A DNA stretch of 59,545 nucleotides from Alteromonadaceae bacterium (GCA_013373625.1 JABXHM010000099.1:1-59545), one strand, 5' to 3'. Shown: positions 16,117 through 25,596, numbered from the stretch's first letter. Translations and numbers: made by a program. The notes: generated by a model not told the origin, from the letters alone.

Positions 16117-17246
16117 CACATTTGCACCAATTAGCTACCCCAGCCTGCATCATAGACGTTGATAAATTCAAGCGTAATTGTCAACGGATGCGGACAGTGG
16201 CAAACGCAGAAAATATATCGTTACGCCCGCATGTTAAAACCCTCAAATCGCTTCAGGCTGCGCACTACTATGCGCCGTCGCCAATGCCGGTCACGGTCTC
16301 GACACTGGCGGAAGCCCGCTATTTTGCCAGCGCTGGTTATACCGATATTTTATACGCAGTAGGCATAGCTCCTAATAAACTGAGTCAACTCGATGCTATC
16401 CTGAAAGTGGCTGAAGACTTTACCGTTATAGCGGATAATATATCGGCAGTGCAGGCACTGGTAGATTATGCTCCCCAGTTCAGTCAACCACTGGCAGTAA
16501 TGCTGGAAGTTGATGTTGATGATCACCGGGCCGGGTTATTGCCAGAATCAGATGAACTTGTAGCATGCGCCAAGGCTATACAAAATACGCCAGCACTTCG
16601 CTTCAGGGGCGTTATGACTCACGCTGGGGGGTCTTACGACTGCCGTAATACCGAAGAGCGTCAGGCAATAGCTCATCAGGAGTGTCAGCGTATAAGCTTT
16701 GCTGCCGAGCAACTTAAGCAACACGGTATTAGTTGTGATGTGATTTCGGCAGGCTCCACGCCAACCGCGCTGGCTGGAGTCAGTCACAACGGTATCAACG
16801 AGTTACGTGCCGGCGTTTATGCGACTTTCGACTGTGTGATGGCGGGCTTGGGGGTCTGTGAAGTGACTGACATTGCCATGTCCGTGCTGACTTGTATTAT
16901 AGGGCATCAGCACAATAAAAACTGGGTAATTGTTGATGCTGGCTGGATGGCCTTATCGCGGGACCAGGGTACCGCGGACCTTAGCCAGGATTGTGGCTAC
17001 GGGCTGGTTTGTGATATTAACGGTGAACTCCTCGACGGCTGGTATGTTAAAGCAACCAACCAGGAGCACGGCATTATATGCCACCGGGACAATATAACGC
17101 CGCCTGAGACGCTCTTTTCATATGGCCAGATACTGCGAATTTTACCTATCCATGCATGCGCTACCTCAGCGCAGTTTACGCAGTATCACGTGGTCAATAA
17201 GTCGCTGGAAGTATCCCAGGTGTGGTCTCGTATAAATGGGTGGTAA
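16113..17246 (+). CDS. D-threonine aldolase / D-serine dehydratase-like PLP enzyme
   Basis: 377 residues from the ATG at 16113, chosen because it forms an ATGA overlap with the MAPEG gene and gives the normal family start (LATPACIIDVDKFKRN). It belongs to the fold-III (alanine-racemase-like) PLP group with a metal site: PLP Lys in RPHVKTLK, phosphate-binding SAGSTPTA, and the metal His/Cys pair in LPIHACAT near the C-terminus. Homologues cleave D-threonine-type beta-hydroxy D-amino acids or dehydrate D-serine. Which reaction occurs here cannot be read from the sequence. Coupling to a MAPEG gene is unexplained. Confidence 0.87.
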   Translation: MTHLHQLATPACIIDVDKFKRNCQRMRTVANAENISLRPHVKTLKSLQAAHYYAPSPMPVTVSTLAEARYFASAGYTDILYAVGIAPNKLSQLDAILKVAEDFTVIADNISAVQALVDYAPQFSQPLAVMLEVDVDDHRAGLLPESDELVACAKAIQNTPALRFRGVMTHAGGSYDCRNTEERQAIAHQECQRISFAAEQLKQHGISCDVISAGSTPTALAGVSHNGINELRAGVYATFDCVMAGLGVCEVTDIAMSVLTCIIGHQHNKNWVIVDAGWMALSRDQGTADLSQDCGYGLVCDINGELLDGWYVKATNQEHGIICHRDNITPPETLFSYGQILRILPIHACATSAQFTQYHVVNKSLEVSQVWSRINGW

Positions 17247-17322
17247 CAGTAGGTTGGCATCTTGTTGTTAAGCGATTAAACTTGAATTATCTTAACCTGA
17301 GCAACGTCGTATTTAGGGTTTC

Positions 17323-18039
17323 ATGAAGATTCTGTCTGCAATTGCGTTAGTTGTTGTATCCTTTTCTGCTTCGGTAGTCGCTTCGACACAGTTGCTCATT
17401 TTTACTGAGAACTCTCCTCCCTATCAATATAGTCGTGATGGTGAAGTGCAGGGCATTGCTACCAAGCGCGTCATGAAAATAGCAGAGCAGGCAGGGCTTA
17501 GTGCACAAATATCAATGTATCCGTGGGCCAGAGCGTTACGCAACGCTGAACAATCTTCACAGGCGCTCATATATTCAATGGCGAAAACACCGCAGCGCAA
17601 CGATACGTTTATTTGGATAGCGCCTGTGGCGTCATTTGAGCTGGGTATTTTAACACTGAAACAGGCTAATACTCAGCGCTTTGCTTTGCCGCTTGATCCG
17701 AGCAACTTATCCGTTGCTACACAAAGAGGTGATATCGCCGCTGACTGGCTGGCCGGACAGGGATTCATCGAAGGTAATAACCTGATATTGTGTGCTGATA
17801 TTGTGTGTTCATGGCAACAGTTAAAACGTGGCACAGTTGATTTTATTATTGAAGATCCAAGGCTAATAGAAGAAACCGCTGGTTTAGTTGGTTTAACGCC
17901 TGCAGAGGTAACGCTACAAAACGTGGTGCCGGCGCTGTCGGTGACGGGCTATCTCGCTGCGAATAAAAATATGGATGCGGCTGTTGTGGCGCGGTTAAAA
18001 CAAGCTGCACAAACGTTAGGCTACCGCGAGGAGCAGTAG
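17323..18039 (+). CDS. Periplasmic solute-binding-like protein (bacterial SBP family 3)
   Basis: 238-residue protein with a signal peptide (MKILSAIALVVVSFSASVVAS). The mature part begins LLIFTENSPPYQYSRDGEVQG, the classic start of amino-acid-type solute-binding proteins, followed by MYPWARAL and SMAKTPQRNDTFIW, a pattern common in Alteromonadales SBP-3 proteins. No ABC permease or ATPase lies nearby, so it may act as an orphan binding protein or sensor. The ligand is unknown. Confidence 0.85.
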   Translation: MKILSAIALVVVSFSASVVASTQLLIFTENSPPYQYSRDGEVQGIATKRVMKIAEQAGLSAQISMYPWARALRNAEQSSQALIYSMAKTPQRNDTFIWIAPVASFELGILTLKQANTQRFALPLDPSNLSVATQRGDIAADWLAGQGFIEGNNLILCADIVCSWQQLKRGTVDFIIEDPRLIEETAGLVGLTPAEVTLQNVVPALSVTGYLAANKNMDAAVVARLKQAAQTLGYREEQ

Positions 18040-18064
18040 CCTTACTGCTTAGTGTTAAAAAGCG

Positions 18065-18688
18065 TTATGCTTTCTTATGGCGCTTACGTAGCACAGCAAT
18101 AGCATCTGACATCGACATGTCACAGGCTTGCAGCAAAACGCTTAAGTGGTAAAGCAAGTCAGCCGCTTCGTTTTGTAGTTCATCCTTATCCATTACAGTC
18201 GCTGCCAGAGCGGTTTCGACGCCTTCCTCACCGACTTTCTGCGCAATACGTTTTATGCCTTTACTGTAAAGGTTGGCGGTATAGCTCGATTCAGGATCGG
18301 CGTTTTTGCGCGCTGCAAGCAAACGTTCTAAGTCACCCATAAAGGTATAGTCTGAGACCTCGCTGTTAAACCAGCAACTTTCAGCGCCTGTATGGCAGGT
18401 AGGGCCAACCGGATTCGCTAGCACCAGCAACGAATCATTATCACAATCGCTGCCAACCTCAACCAGATTAAGGGTGTTGCCCGACGTTTCTCCCTTCTGC
18501 CACAAGCGTTGCTTGGAGCGGCTGAAAAAAGTGACTTTACCGCTGTTGAGGGTGACATCGAGCGCCTCAGGGTTCATATACCCTTGCATTAGCACTTTGC
18601 CTGTTACTGCATCCTGAACGATTGCTGGTAACAGGTTATCCATTTTTGCCCACGCCAGTTGCGCCTGATTCTCTGCTGTGACTTTCAT
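18065..18688 (-). CDS. hisI: Bifunctional phosphoribosyl-AMP cyclohydrolase / phosphoribosyl-ATP pyrophosphatase
   Basis: 207-residue two-domain enzyme (HisIE) catalysing steps 2 and 3 of histidine biosynthesis. The N-terminal cyclohydrolase domain has VLMQGYMNPEAL, FFSRSKQRLWQKGETSGN and the metal-binding DCDNDSLL and TCHTGAESCW. The C-terminal pyrophosphatase domain (from about 110) has KRIAQKVGEEGVETALAA and EAADLLYHLSVLL. It is the last gene of the his operon, 18 bases after hisF. Confidence 0.97.
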   Translation of the reverse strand: MKVTAENQAQLAWAKMDNLLPAIVQDAVTGKVLMQGYMNPEALDVTLNSGKVTFFSRSKQRLWQKGETSGNTLNLVEVGSDCDNDSLLVLANPVGPTCHTGAESCWFNSEVSDYTFMGDLERLLAARKNADPESSYTANLYSKGIKRIAQKVGEEGVETALAATVMDKDELQNEAADLLYHLSVLLQACDMSMSDAIAVLRKRHKKA

Positions 18689-18706
18689 TGTTTGTTTAAC
18701 CTTTTT

Positions 18707-19498
18707 TTACTTTACCGGCGTATATCGCTGGCGCATGGGAACCTGTTCACTGACTAACGTTGCTTTAAGCTCATCAATGTTAATGATGCCTTTATGGAAC
18801 ACCGACGCTGCCAGCGCGCCGTCCACATCTGCGTCTTTAAATACGGCTGTGAAATGTTCAATGGCACCCGCGCCGCCTGAGGCAATCAGTGGAATGTTAC
18901 ACACCTCGCGTACGGCTTTGAGCTGCGCCAGATCGTAGCCCTGGCGCACACCGTCCTGGTTCATGCAGTTAAGTACAATTTCTCCTGCGCCGCGTTGTTG
19001 TACTTCTTTGATCCAGTCCAGCGTTTGCCAGGCGGTTTGCTGAGTTCGGCTTTCATCACCGGTAAACTTATAGACTTCGTACTGATTGTTCGCCTCGTTA
19101 TAAAAGCTGTCGATACCTATCACCACGCACTGCTGGCCATACACATCGTGCAACGCATTAATCAGTTCAGGGTTGGTCAACGCCGGTGAATTAATGGAAA
19201 TCTTATCGGCACCCATTTCGAGGATCCGGCCAGCATCTTCCACCGACTTAATACCGCCTGCCACGCAAAAGGGGATATCAATCACCTGGGCAATCCGGCT
19301 CACCCAGCTTTTATCCACCACGCGTTGATCAGAGCTCGCGGTAATGTCATAAAACACTAACTCGTCAGCCCCGGCTTTGGCATATTGTTCTGCCAGTGGC
19401 ACGATATCGCCAATGATTTCGTGATTGCGAAATTGCACACCTTTTACCACTTTACCGTCGCGTACGTCCAGGCAGGGTATTATCCGTTTTGCCAGCAT
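18707..19498 (-). CDS. hisF: Imidazole glycerol phosphate synthase, cyclase subunit
   Basis: 263-residue (beta/alpha)8 barrel that joins ammonia from HisH to PRFAR, giving IGP and AICAR. The family start MLAKRIIPCLDVRDGKVVKG, catalytic Asp residues (CLDV and NQDGVRQGYDL) and phosphate sites (ISINSPAL, ASGGAG) are present. Its start overlaps the end of hisA by 19 bases, as in enterobacteria. Confidence 0.98.
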   Translation of the reverse strand: MLAKRIIPCLDVRDGKVVKGVQFRNHEIIGDIVPLAEQYAKAGADELVFYDITASSDQRVVDKSWVSRIAQVIDIPFCVAGGIKSVEDAGRILEMGADKISINSPALTNPELINALHDVYGQQCVVIGIDSFYNEANNQYEVYKFTGDESRTQQTAWQTLDWIKEVQQRGAGEIVLNCMNQDGVRQGYDLAQLKAVREVCNIPLIASGGAGAIEHFTAVFKDADVDGALAASVFHKGIINIDELKATLVSEQVPMRQRYTPVK

Positions 19499-20217
19499 GT
19501 GATTGCCTCCTCAACAGTAAATTTACCTTCCAGTAGAGCGCGACCTAAAATTACCCCTTCTACACCGGTTGGGCGTAGCGCGCGAATATCGTCTAAACCG
19601 CCAATGCCGCCAGAGGCTTGCCAGCTAACTGCCGGAAACTGTTTGCTTACTTCACTATAAAGCTCAACATTTGAGCCTTTAAGCGTGCCGTCGCGACTGA
19701 TGTCGGTACACAGTACATGCTTAGCATCCACTTCGGCAAAAGCTTCGAGGATTTGCTCCAGCGAGACGCCGGAGTTTTCCTGCCAGCCGTGAGTGGCGAT
19801 AAATTTATTGCCGTTGTCATCAATGTTGATATCCAGTGCCAGCACAATATGTTCCGGGCCGTACTGTTTTACCCAGCTTTTTACCATATCGGTTTGTTTA
19901 ACTGCCAGCGAGCCAATCACCACACGGCTCACGCCGGACTCAAGTAGTTGTGCCACTTCGCGTTCTTCCCGAATACCGCCGCCTGACTGGAATTGCATGC
20001 GCTTGGTGTCGACCATGGCGCGGATCAGTTGCAGCTGACGTTTGTCGGTGTCTTTGGCGCCGGTAAGGTCAACGATGTGTAACCATTCGGCGCCTTGATC
20101 AGCATAGGTATGCACTACGTCAACCGGATCCAGGGTATATTGGGTTTTTTGGTTATAGTCACCCTGATACAGCCGCACCACGGCACCATCGATTAAATCT
20201 ATTGCTGGTATAATCAT
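19480..20217 (-). CDS. hisA: ProFAR isomerase
   Basis: 245-residue TIM-barrel isomerase of histidine biosynthesis. Catalytic Asp in IPAIDLIDGAVVRL and in CTDISRDGTLKG, phosphate-binding QSGGGIREE and ASGGIGGLDD. It abuts hisH upstream and overlaps hisF downstream, so translation is coupled along the operon. Confidence 0.98.
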   Translation of the reverse strand: MIIPAIDLIDGAVVRLYQGDYNQKTQYTLDPVDVVHTYADQGAEWLHIVDLTGAKDTDKRQLQLIRAMVDTKRMQFQSGGGIREEREVAQLLESGVSRVVIGSLAVKQTDMVKSWVKQYGPEHIVLALDINIDDNGNKFIATHGWQENSGVSLEQILEAFAEVDAKHVLCTDISRDGTLKGSNVELYSEVSKQFPAVSWQASGGIGGLDDIRALRPTGVEGVILGRALLEGKFTVEEAITCWQNG

Positions 20218-20823
20218 TTACATATTCACAAAGTTGGTTAGCAGTTGTGCGCCGGCTTCGCCGGAACGTTCAGGGTGAAATTGCACACCAAAGAAATTAT
20301 TGTGCTGAATAGCCGCTGAAAACGACTGGCCGTATTCACAGCTGGCCAGAGTGTTGGCATACACTGGCACAGCAAAGCTGTGCACGAAATAAAAGTAAGT
20401 GCCTGCATCGATACCGGCAAATAGCGGTGATTCATGGGCTGGCGTAACGGTATTCCAACCCATGTGGGGCAAGCGCAATTCACCGGCCTGCATGCGTTTT
20501 ACATGGCCGGGCAGCAGGTTAAGGCAATCAATTGTGCCAGTTCTGGATTCATCTGAGCGCTCGACCATCAATTGCATACCTAAACACACCCCCAGTACGG
20601 GTTGCTTAAGGTGACGTAACGGTTCGATAAGCTGTTTGGCGGCAATACTGGTCATGGCTGCGCCAGCCGCACCAACGCCAGGTAAAAAGACTTTATCCGC
20701 TGCGGCTATCACCGCTGCATCATCAGAGACCGTTACGCTAACACCTAAACGCTCCAGCGCGAACTTTACTGAGGATATGTTGGCGCAGCCAGTATTTACA
20801 ATCACAATAGTTTGTTGTGACAT
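20218..20823 (-). CDS. hisH: Imidazole glycerol phosphate synthase, glutaminase subunit
   Basis: 201-residue class I glutamine amidotransferase that supplies ammonia to HisF. The nucleophile Cys sits in PVLGVCLGMQLM, and the catalytic His/Glu in FGVQFHPERSGEAG. The oxyanion region LPGVGAAGAAM is present. The first base of its ATG is shared with the last base of hisB. Confidence 0.97.
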   Translation of the reverse strand: MSQQTIVIVNTGCANISSVKFALERLGVSVTVSDDAAVIAAADKVFLPGVGAAGAAMTSIAAKQLIEPLRHLKQPVLGVCLGMQLMVERSDESRTGTIDCLNLLPGHVKRMQAGELRLPHMGWNTVTPAHESPLFAGIDAGTYFYFVHSFAVPVYANTLASCEYGQSFSAAIQHNNFFGVQFHPERSGEAGAQLLTNFVNM

Positions 20824-21893
20824 TACAGTGCTCCTTTGCTGCTTGGTAGCGCATCGCCCTGACGGGTGATAGCCTGACGTAAGGCACGGCCAAATACTTT
20901 AAATAAACTTTCAACCTGATGGTGGGCATTGCCCTCCGAGGTCGATAAATGTAACGACAATCCCATGCTCTGCGCCAGCGAGTAAAAGAAGTGCTCTACC
21001 ATTTCAGTAGCCATTTCACCCACCTGGTCGCGGCTGAACCTGGCGTCAAACTTTAGGTGCGGGCGGTTGGAAATATCCATAATACATTCGGCACGGCATT
21101 CATCCATTGGCAGGGCGAAGCCAAAGCGGCCAATGCCGCGTTTATCGCCAAGTGCTTTTTTCAGCGCCTCACCTAAAGCCAGCGCGGTATCTTCTACACT
21201 GTGGTGGTCGTCGATGTGTAGATCACCGTTGGTTTTAAGCTGTAATTCAAAGCCGCCATGGGTGGCAATTTGATCGAGCATATGGTCAAAAAAGCCCATG
21301 CCGGTGGCGATGCTTGACTTGGCGGTTGAGTCTAAATCAACGCGCACATAAATATCGGTTTCAGAGGTCGTGCGGGTCACTTCGGCAATTCGTGATGAGG
21401 CCAATAATTGCTTTTCAATAGCCGGCCAGTTAAGCCCTTCACGACTATACTGCAAACCTTTAATGCCCATATTTTCGGCCAGCTGGATATCGGTGATACG
21501 GTCGCCAATCACATATGAACGGGTAAAGTCGACTTTGCCTTGCTGAAGATAGTCTTTCACCAAACCCAGTTTGGGTTTGCGACAGCTACAGTTGTCTGCA
21601 TCAAAATGCGGGCAGATCAGCACGTCGTCAAAGGTGACGCCCTGGCTCTCAAACACTGCCATCATGGCATTGTGGGCCAGATCAAAATCGGCCTGAGGGA
21701 AGCTCTCGGTCCCCAGACCATCCTGGTTCGATACCATCACCAGCTTAAAACCAGCCGCTTTGAGTTTTAATAATACGGGTATCACGCTTGGTTCAAATAC
21801 CAGTTTTTCGAGGCTGTCGAGCTGTTTGTCAACCGGCGGCTCTTCTACCAGTGTGCCGTCCCGATCTATAAATAAAATGGCTTGCTGACTCAT
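20823..21893 (-). CDS. hisB: Bifunctional histidinol-phosphatase / imidazoleglycerol-phosphate dehydratase
   Basis: 356-residue fusion. The N-terminal HAD phosphatase has the FIDRDGTLVEEPP motif and a zinc loop (CPHFDADNCSCRKPK). The C-terminal IGP dehydratase has HMLDQIATHGGF, DDHHSVEDTALALG and HHQVESLFKVFGRAL, with the manganese-binding His clusters. The fused form is typical of Gammaproteobacteria. It overlaps hisC by four bases. Confidence 0.98.
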   Translation of the reverse strand: MSQQAILFIDRDGTLVEEPPVDKQLDSLEKLVFEPSVIPVLLKLKAAGFKLVMVSNQDGLGTESFPQADFDLAHNAMMAVFESQGVTFDDVLICPHFDADNCSCRKPKLGLVKDYLQQGKVDFTRSYVIGDRITDIQLAENMGIKGLQYSREGLNWPAIEKQLLASSRIAEVTRTTSETDIYVRVDLDSTAKSSIATGMGFFDHMLDQIATHGGFELQLKTNGDLHIDDHHSVEDTALALGEALKKALGDKRGIGRFGFALPMDECRAECIMDISNRPHLKFDARFSRDQVGEMATEMVEHFFYSLAQSMGLSLHLSTSEGNAHHQVESLFKVFGRALRQAITRQGDALPSSKGAL

Positions 21894-22975
21894 GATGAAG
21901 CTCCTGCTTGCTCAAAGTAGGTATCGAGTAAAGAGAGTAAACGCTGGTTTTGCTCAGCGTTGCCGACGGTGACACGCAGGCAGTGTTGTAAATTCATTTG
22001 CTTGGACTGGTCGCGTATGAGCATGCCCTGGCTGACCAGATACTGCATGATTTGCGCGCTCTGTTTGTGGCGGAATAAAATGAAATTCGCTTTAACATCA
22101 CCCAACAACTCAACGCCAGGCCGTTGGGCCAGCGCTTGCTGCAATGCGTCGCGCTGTTCATTTAAAAATGCCACCTGTTGGCGCATGCGCTCAATATTGT
22201 TCTGGCTTAGTGCCTGCTCCACAATTTGTGCTACTGGCTCAGGAATAGGATAGGGCGCAATCACTTTAAGCAGCGCCTGTATAATGTCTTCGTTGGCCAT
22301 GGTAAAGCCGCAGCGTAAACCGGCTAACGCAAAGGCTTTTGACAATGTGCGCAGGATCACCAGGTTGGGATAGGCGTCTAACTGTGTTGCCCAGGTATTA
22401 TCTATGTCAAACTCAATGTAGGCTTCATCGACTACAACCAACGCACTGTCGGCAAAGTGTTCGAGCACGCGGGTTAAATCCGCACTGCTTACCTGTGTTC
22501 CGGTTGGGTTGTTAGGTGCACAGATAAATACCAAATTCACGTTGTCGGTGGCACAGATACCGTCCACATCAAGGCTAAAATCATTGTTGAGCGGTACTCG
22601 CTTGATACCCACATCGCAGGTTTCGGCACTGATTGCATACATGCCGTAAGTGGGCGGGCAGATCAGAATGTTATCTTCACCCGGCGTACAAAAAGTGCGA
22701 ATTAACAACTCTATCCCTTCGTCGGCACCGCGGGTCACGATAAGTTGTGAGCTATTCACCTCAGCGTATTTGGCATAGCCACTAATGACCTTGTCAGGCT
22801 GACACGACGGGTAACGATTAAAATTATCCGAATCGATATCATAAGGGTTGGCAAAGGGCGACTCGTTGGCGTTAAGCCAATCCTGACCACCGGAAAATAA
22901 CCGGCGCGCTGACTCATAGGGTTTCAGCGGCACCAGATTGTCGTTGATGAGTTGATCAACTAATTTGCTTGTCAT
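21890..22975 (-). CDS. hisC: Histidinol-phosphate aminotransferase
   Basis: 361-residue fold-I PLP aminotransferase converting imidazole acetol phosphate to histidinol phosphate. Family features: LNANESPFANPY, the CAPNNPTGTQV loop, VVDEAYIEF (PLP-contacting Asp/Tyr) and the PLP Lys in TLSKAFALAGLRCGF. It follows hisD by 15 bases and overlaps hisB. Confidence 0.97.
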   Translation of the reverse strand: MTSKLVDQLINDNLVPLKPYESARRLFSGGQDWLNANESPFANPYDIDSDNFNRYPSCQPDKVISGYAKYAEVNSSQLIVTRGADEGIELLIRTFCTPGEDNILICPPTYGMYAISAETCDVGIKRVPLNNDFSLDVDGICATDNVNLVFICAPNNPTGTQVSSADLTRVLEHFADSALVVVDEAYIEFDIDNTWATQLDAYPNLVILRTLSKAFALAGLRCGFTMANEDIIQALLKVIAPYPIPEPVAQIVEQALSQNNIERMRQQVAFLNEQRDALQQALAQRPGVELLGDVKANFILFRHKQSAQIMQYLVSQGMLIRDQSKQMNLQHCLRVTVGNAEQNQRLLSLLDTYFEQAGASS

Positions 22976-22990
22976 AGCGGTCTCTACTAT

Positions 22991-24292
22991 TTAATCGTTT
23001 TGCTGCAATTTGTTTAACCGATAACCGACTGCATTGCGGTGGGCGTCAAGCCCCTCTGCATCAGCAAGCTGCATAATTGCCGGGCCTAAATTGCGCATAC
23101 CGTCTTCACTGAGCTCCTGAATCGTGTAGCGCCGCATAAAGTCTAATAAGCCAAGGCTGGAATAGTTTTTGGCATAGCCATAAGTGGGTAACACGTGATT
23201 GGTGCCTGACGCATAATCACCGGCACTTTCTGGTGACCACGGGCCAACAAAAATCGAACCCGCATGCTTTAATTGCGGGAGCAACTCACGTGCATTATCA
23301 CACTGTACTATTAAGTGCTCTGGTGCATAGGCATTACTAACGCCAATAGCCTCAGCCATACTGTCGGCTAAAATATAGCGCGCATTTTCCATTGCCTTGG
23401 TGGCAATGCTATTGCGCGATAACTCAGCCAGTTGCTCGGTAACGGCTTGCTTTACCGCACTGACTAAGGCAGGACTGTCAGTGACCAGAATAGCCTGGGA
23501 GTCGGGGCCGTGCTCAGCCTGCGATAACAAGTCTGAAGCCACAAATTCAGCATCGGCACTGGCATCGGCCAGCACCAATACTTCAGAAGGGCCCGCGGGC
23601 ATGTCAATAGCGGCACCATCGGCGCGTTGACTGACTTGTTGTTTTGCTTCGGTCACAAAGCTATTGCCGGGGCCAAAAATCTTATCCACTTTACTAATGG
23701 TTTGTGTGCCAAACGCCATGGCTGCAATGGCTTGTGCGCCACCGCATAAATAAATTTCTTCAATACCGCAGCACTTCGCCGCAAAAGCAATTTCAGGCGC
23801 AATCTCCTGCGCTTTATTGGGTGGTGTACACAGTACTTTGCGTTCACAACCGGCTACCATGGCTGGCACACCTAGCATCATTACTGTGGAGGGCAAAGGT
23901 GCGCTGCCGCCAGGAATGTATAAGCCAACGGCTTCTAATGCGGTAAACCGTTGTTCGCACACCACACCGGGTGTAGTGGTCAGGCGAATATCCTGCGGAT
24001 ATTGCGCCTCATGGAATTTTTTGACGTTGGCAAATGCGGTATGAATCGCGGCCTGCACTACAGGGCTTACCCGAGCCGCCAACTCGTCACGTTGCACAAC
24101 AGACAATTTCAAAGCAGTGAGGTCCGGGCTGTCAAAGCGCCGAGTGTATTCTAAAACTGCTTCATCGCCACGTGTTTCAACAGCAGCCAGAATATCGGCC
24201 ACTGTTGCGCGCAGCGCAGCGCTATCGGCCATCGCCGGGCGGGCCAGTGCATTTACTTTTTCTCCAGCACTTAAGCTTGACCAGTTAATCAT
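22991..24292 (-). CDS. hisD: Histidinol dehydrogenase
   Basis: 433-residue zinc enzyme oxidising L-histidinol to L-histidine in two NAD-dependent steps. Signature LYIPGGSAPLPSTVMMLGVPA, IDMPAGPSEVLVLADASAD, the zinc and catalytic region SQAEHGPDSQAILVT, and APEHLIVQ are all present. Length is normal. Second gene of the his operon, 16 bases after hisG. Confidence 0.98.
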   Translation of the reverse strand: MINWSSLSAGEKVNALARPAMADSAALRATVADILAAVETRGDEAVLEYTRRFDSPDLTALKLSVVQRDELAARVSPVVQAAIHTAFANVKKFHEAQYPQDIRLTTTPGVVCEQRFTALEAVGLYIPGGSAPLPSTVMMLGVPAMVAGCERKVLCTPPNKAQEIAPEIAFAAKCCGIEEIYLCGGAQAIAAMAFGTQTISKVDKIFGPGNSFVTEAKQQVSQRADGAAIDMPAGPSEVLVLADASADAEFVASDLLSQAEHGPDSQAILVTDSPALVSAVKQAVTEQLAELSRNSIATKAMENARYILADSMAEAIGVSNAYAPEHLIVQCDNARELLPQLKHAGSIFVGPWSPESAGDYASGTNHVLPTYGYAKNYSSLGLLDFMRRYTIQELSEDGMRNLGPAIMQLADAEGLDAHRNAVGYRLNKLQQND

Positions 24293-24308
24293 GCGTCGAT
24301 ACCCCGTA

Positions 24309-25220
24309 TTAACCCATCATCTTTTCAATTGGCATTACCAGGATAGAGCTGCAACCCAGCGCTTTGAGTTTTTCCATGGTTTCCCAAAACAGGTTTTCAG
24401 GGCTGACCACATGAATGGCGACTGTATCGTCGCTGCCAGCCAGTGGCAGTACGGTAGGGTTCTCGGCTCCCGGTAACAGACTTTTCACCTGATCGAGGTA
24501 CGCTTTTGGCGCGTGCAGCATAATATATTTACTTTCTTTGGCCTGAATTACGCCATCGATGCGCGGCACAAGGCGGTTAATCAACGCTTGTTTGTTGCTA
24601 TCAAGTTCACCGTCGGCGCGCTGAATAAGCACGGCTTTGGAGCGGAATATAACTTCCTCTTCCTGCAGGCCGTTTGCCTCTAACGTAGCGCCTGTTGATA
24701 CCAGGTCGCAAATTGCTGCAGCAACACCTGCACGTGGGGCGACTTCAACCGAACCGGTTAACATCACCGCTTTGGCTTTAATGCCTTGCTCTTTAAAATA
24801 GCGTTCCAGCAGGTAAGGATATGTGGTGGCCACTTTTTTGCCTTCCAGTGAAGACACGCCCTCGTACTTCATTTCCGTAGGAACCGCAATCGACAAACGG
24901 CAGCCGCCATAATCAAGTCGGCGGAGCACTTCAAAATCAGCCGGTTTTCCGGCAGCCTGACGCTCCAGCATCTTTTCTTCCAGCTCATTCTCGCCAATGA
25001 AACCCATGTCTACCACGCCATCCATAACGAGACCTGGGATGTCATCATCACGCACACGCAATAAGTCGATATTTTCATTAGTAGAATGGGCAATCAGCAG
25101 GCGATCGCGAATATTCAGTTTAATGCCAATGGCCTTAAGAAGTGCGATGCTATCGTCGCTTAGACGACCTGATTTTTGAATTGCAATTCGCAGTCTGCTG
25201 TTATCACTCATGGTGATCAT
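24309..25220 (-). CDS. hisG: ATP phosphoribosyltransferase (long form)
   Basis: 303-residue long-form HisG, the committed and feedback-inhibited step of histidine synthesis. RLRIAIQKSGRLSDDSIALL start, substrate region and PRPP loop (ICDLVSTGATLEANGL), and an extra C-terminal domain that binds histidine. The long form does not need HisZ, and none is seen. The ATG at 25220 could alternatively begin two codons further in (MSDNSRL), but both give the same enzyme. First structural gene after the leader. Confidence 0.97.
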   Translation of the reverse strand: MITMSDNSRLRIAIQKSGRLSDDSIALLKAIGIKLNIRDRLLIAHSTNENIDLLRVRDDDIPGLVMDGVVDMGFIGENELEEKMLERQAAGKPADFEVLRRLDYGGCRLSIAVPTEMKYEGVSSLEGKKVATTYPYLLERYFKEQGIKAKAVMLTGSVEVAPRAGVAAAICDLVSTGATLEANGLQEEEVIFRSKAVLIQRADGELDSNKQALINRLVPRIDGVIQAKESKYIMLHAPKAYLDQVKSLLPGAENPTVLPLAGSDDTVAIHVVSPENLFWETMEKLKALGCSSILVMPIEKMMG

Positions 25221-25257
25221 CCTCTTTTAAAATCCTGAATTTGGTGCGCCATTAACG

Positions 25258-25286
25258 AAAAACCCCCGGAAGTTTCCTTCCGGGGG
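25258..25286 (-). terminator. his operon attenuator (Rho-independent terminator of the leader)
   Basis: On the minus strand, CCCCCGGAAG and CTTCCGGGGG form a perfect 10-bp stem with a 4-base loop, followed by five T. It lies between the leader peptide and hisG. Upstream GGAAGG/CCTTCC segments (about 25311-25333) could form competing antiterminator stems, which is standard his-type attenuation. Confidence 0.9.
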
Positions 25287-25349
25287 TCGATAATTGGTAT
25301 CTGCGCCACTGGAAGGAAAACAACAACCTTCCAGCACAAACCTGAAAGG

Positions 25350-25400
25350 TTATGCTTTATGATGGTGGTGATGAATGGCAGCGCGTTTAATCATTTTCAT
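25350..25400 (-). CDS. hisL: his operon leader peptide
   Basis: A 16-residue frame on the minus strand, MKMIKRAAIHHHHHKA, with five consecutive His codons before its stop; an internal ATG gives a 14-residue form. It sits upstream of a strong attenuator and the hisG gene. Ribosome stalling at the His codons when charged tRNA-His is low should favour antitermination, as in E. coli. E. coli hisL has seven His in a row. Confidence 0.93.
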   Translation of the reverse strand: MKMIKRAAIHHHHHKA

Positions 25401-25425
25401 TTTGTTCGTTTATTTTGACGCGCAA

Positions 25426-25454
25426 ACAATAGCCAAGACACGCAATCATTGCAA
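25426..25454 (-). promoter_or_regulatory. Candidate his operon promoter
   Basis: On the minus strand TTGCAA and TATTGT are separated by 17 bases. It lies 26 bases upstream of the hisL ATG, which suits an attenuation leader. The -10 match is only 4 of 6, so this is tentative. Confidence 0.45.
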
Positions 25455-25596
25455 GCGTTTTGCAACTTTTAAGTATAAATATGCTCTAACAAATAGTTAT
25501 AAGCGCTACACGATTGGAATGAACCGCATAAGGTGGTGGATATTTCGACAACGAGGCGTATATTTATGATGTTGTGTCTTTTTAGTGAGAGAGGGT

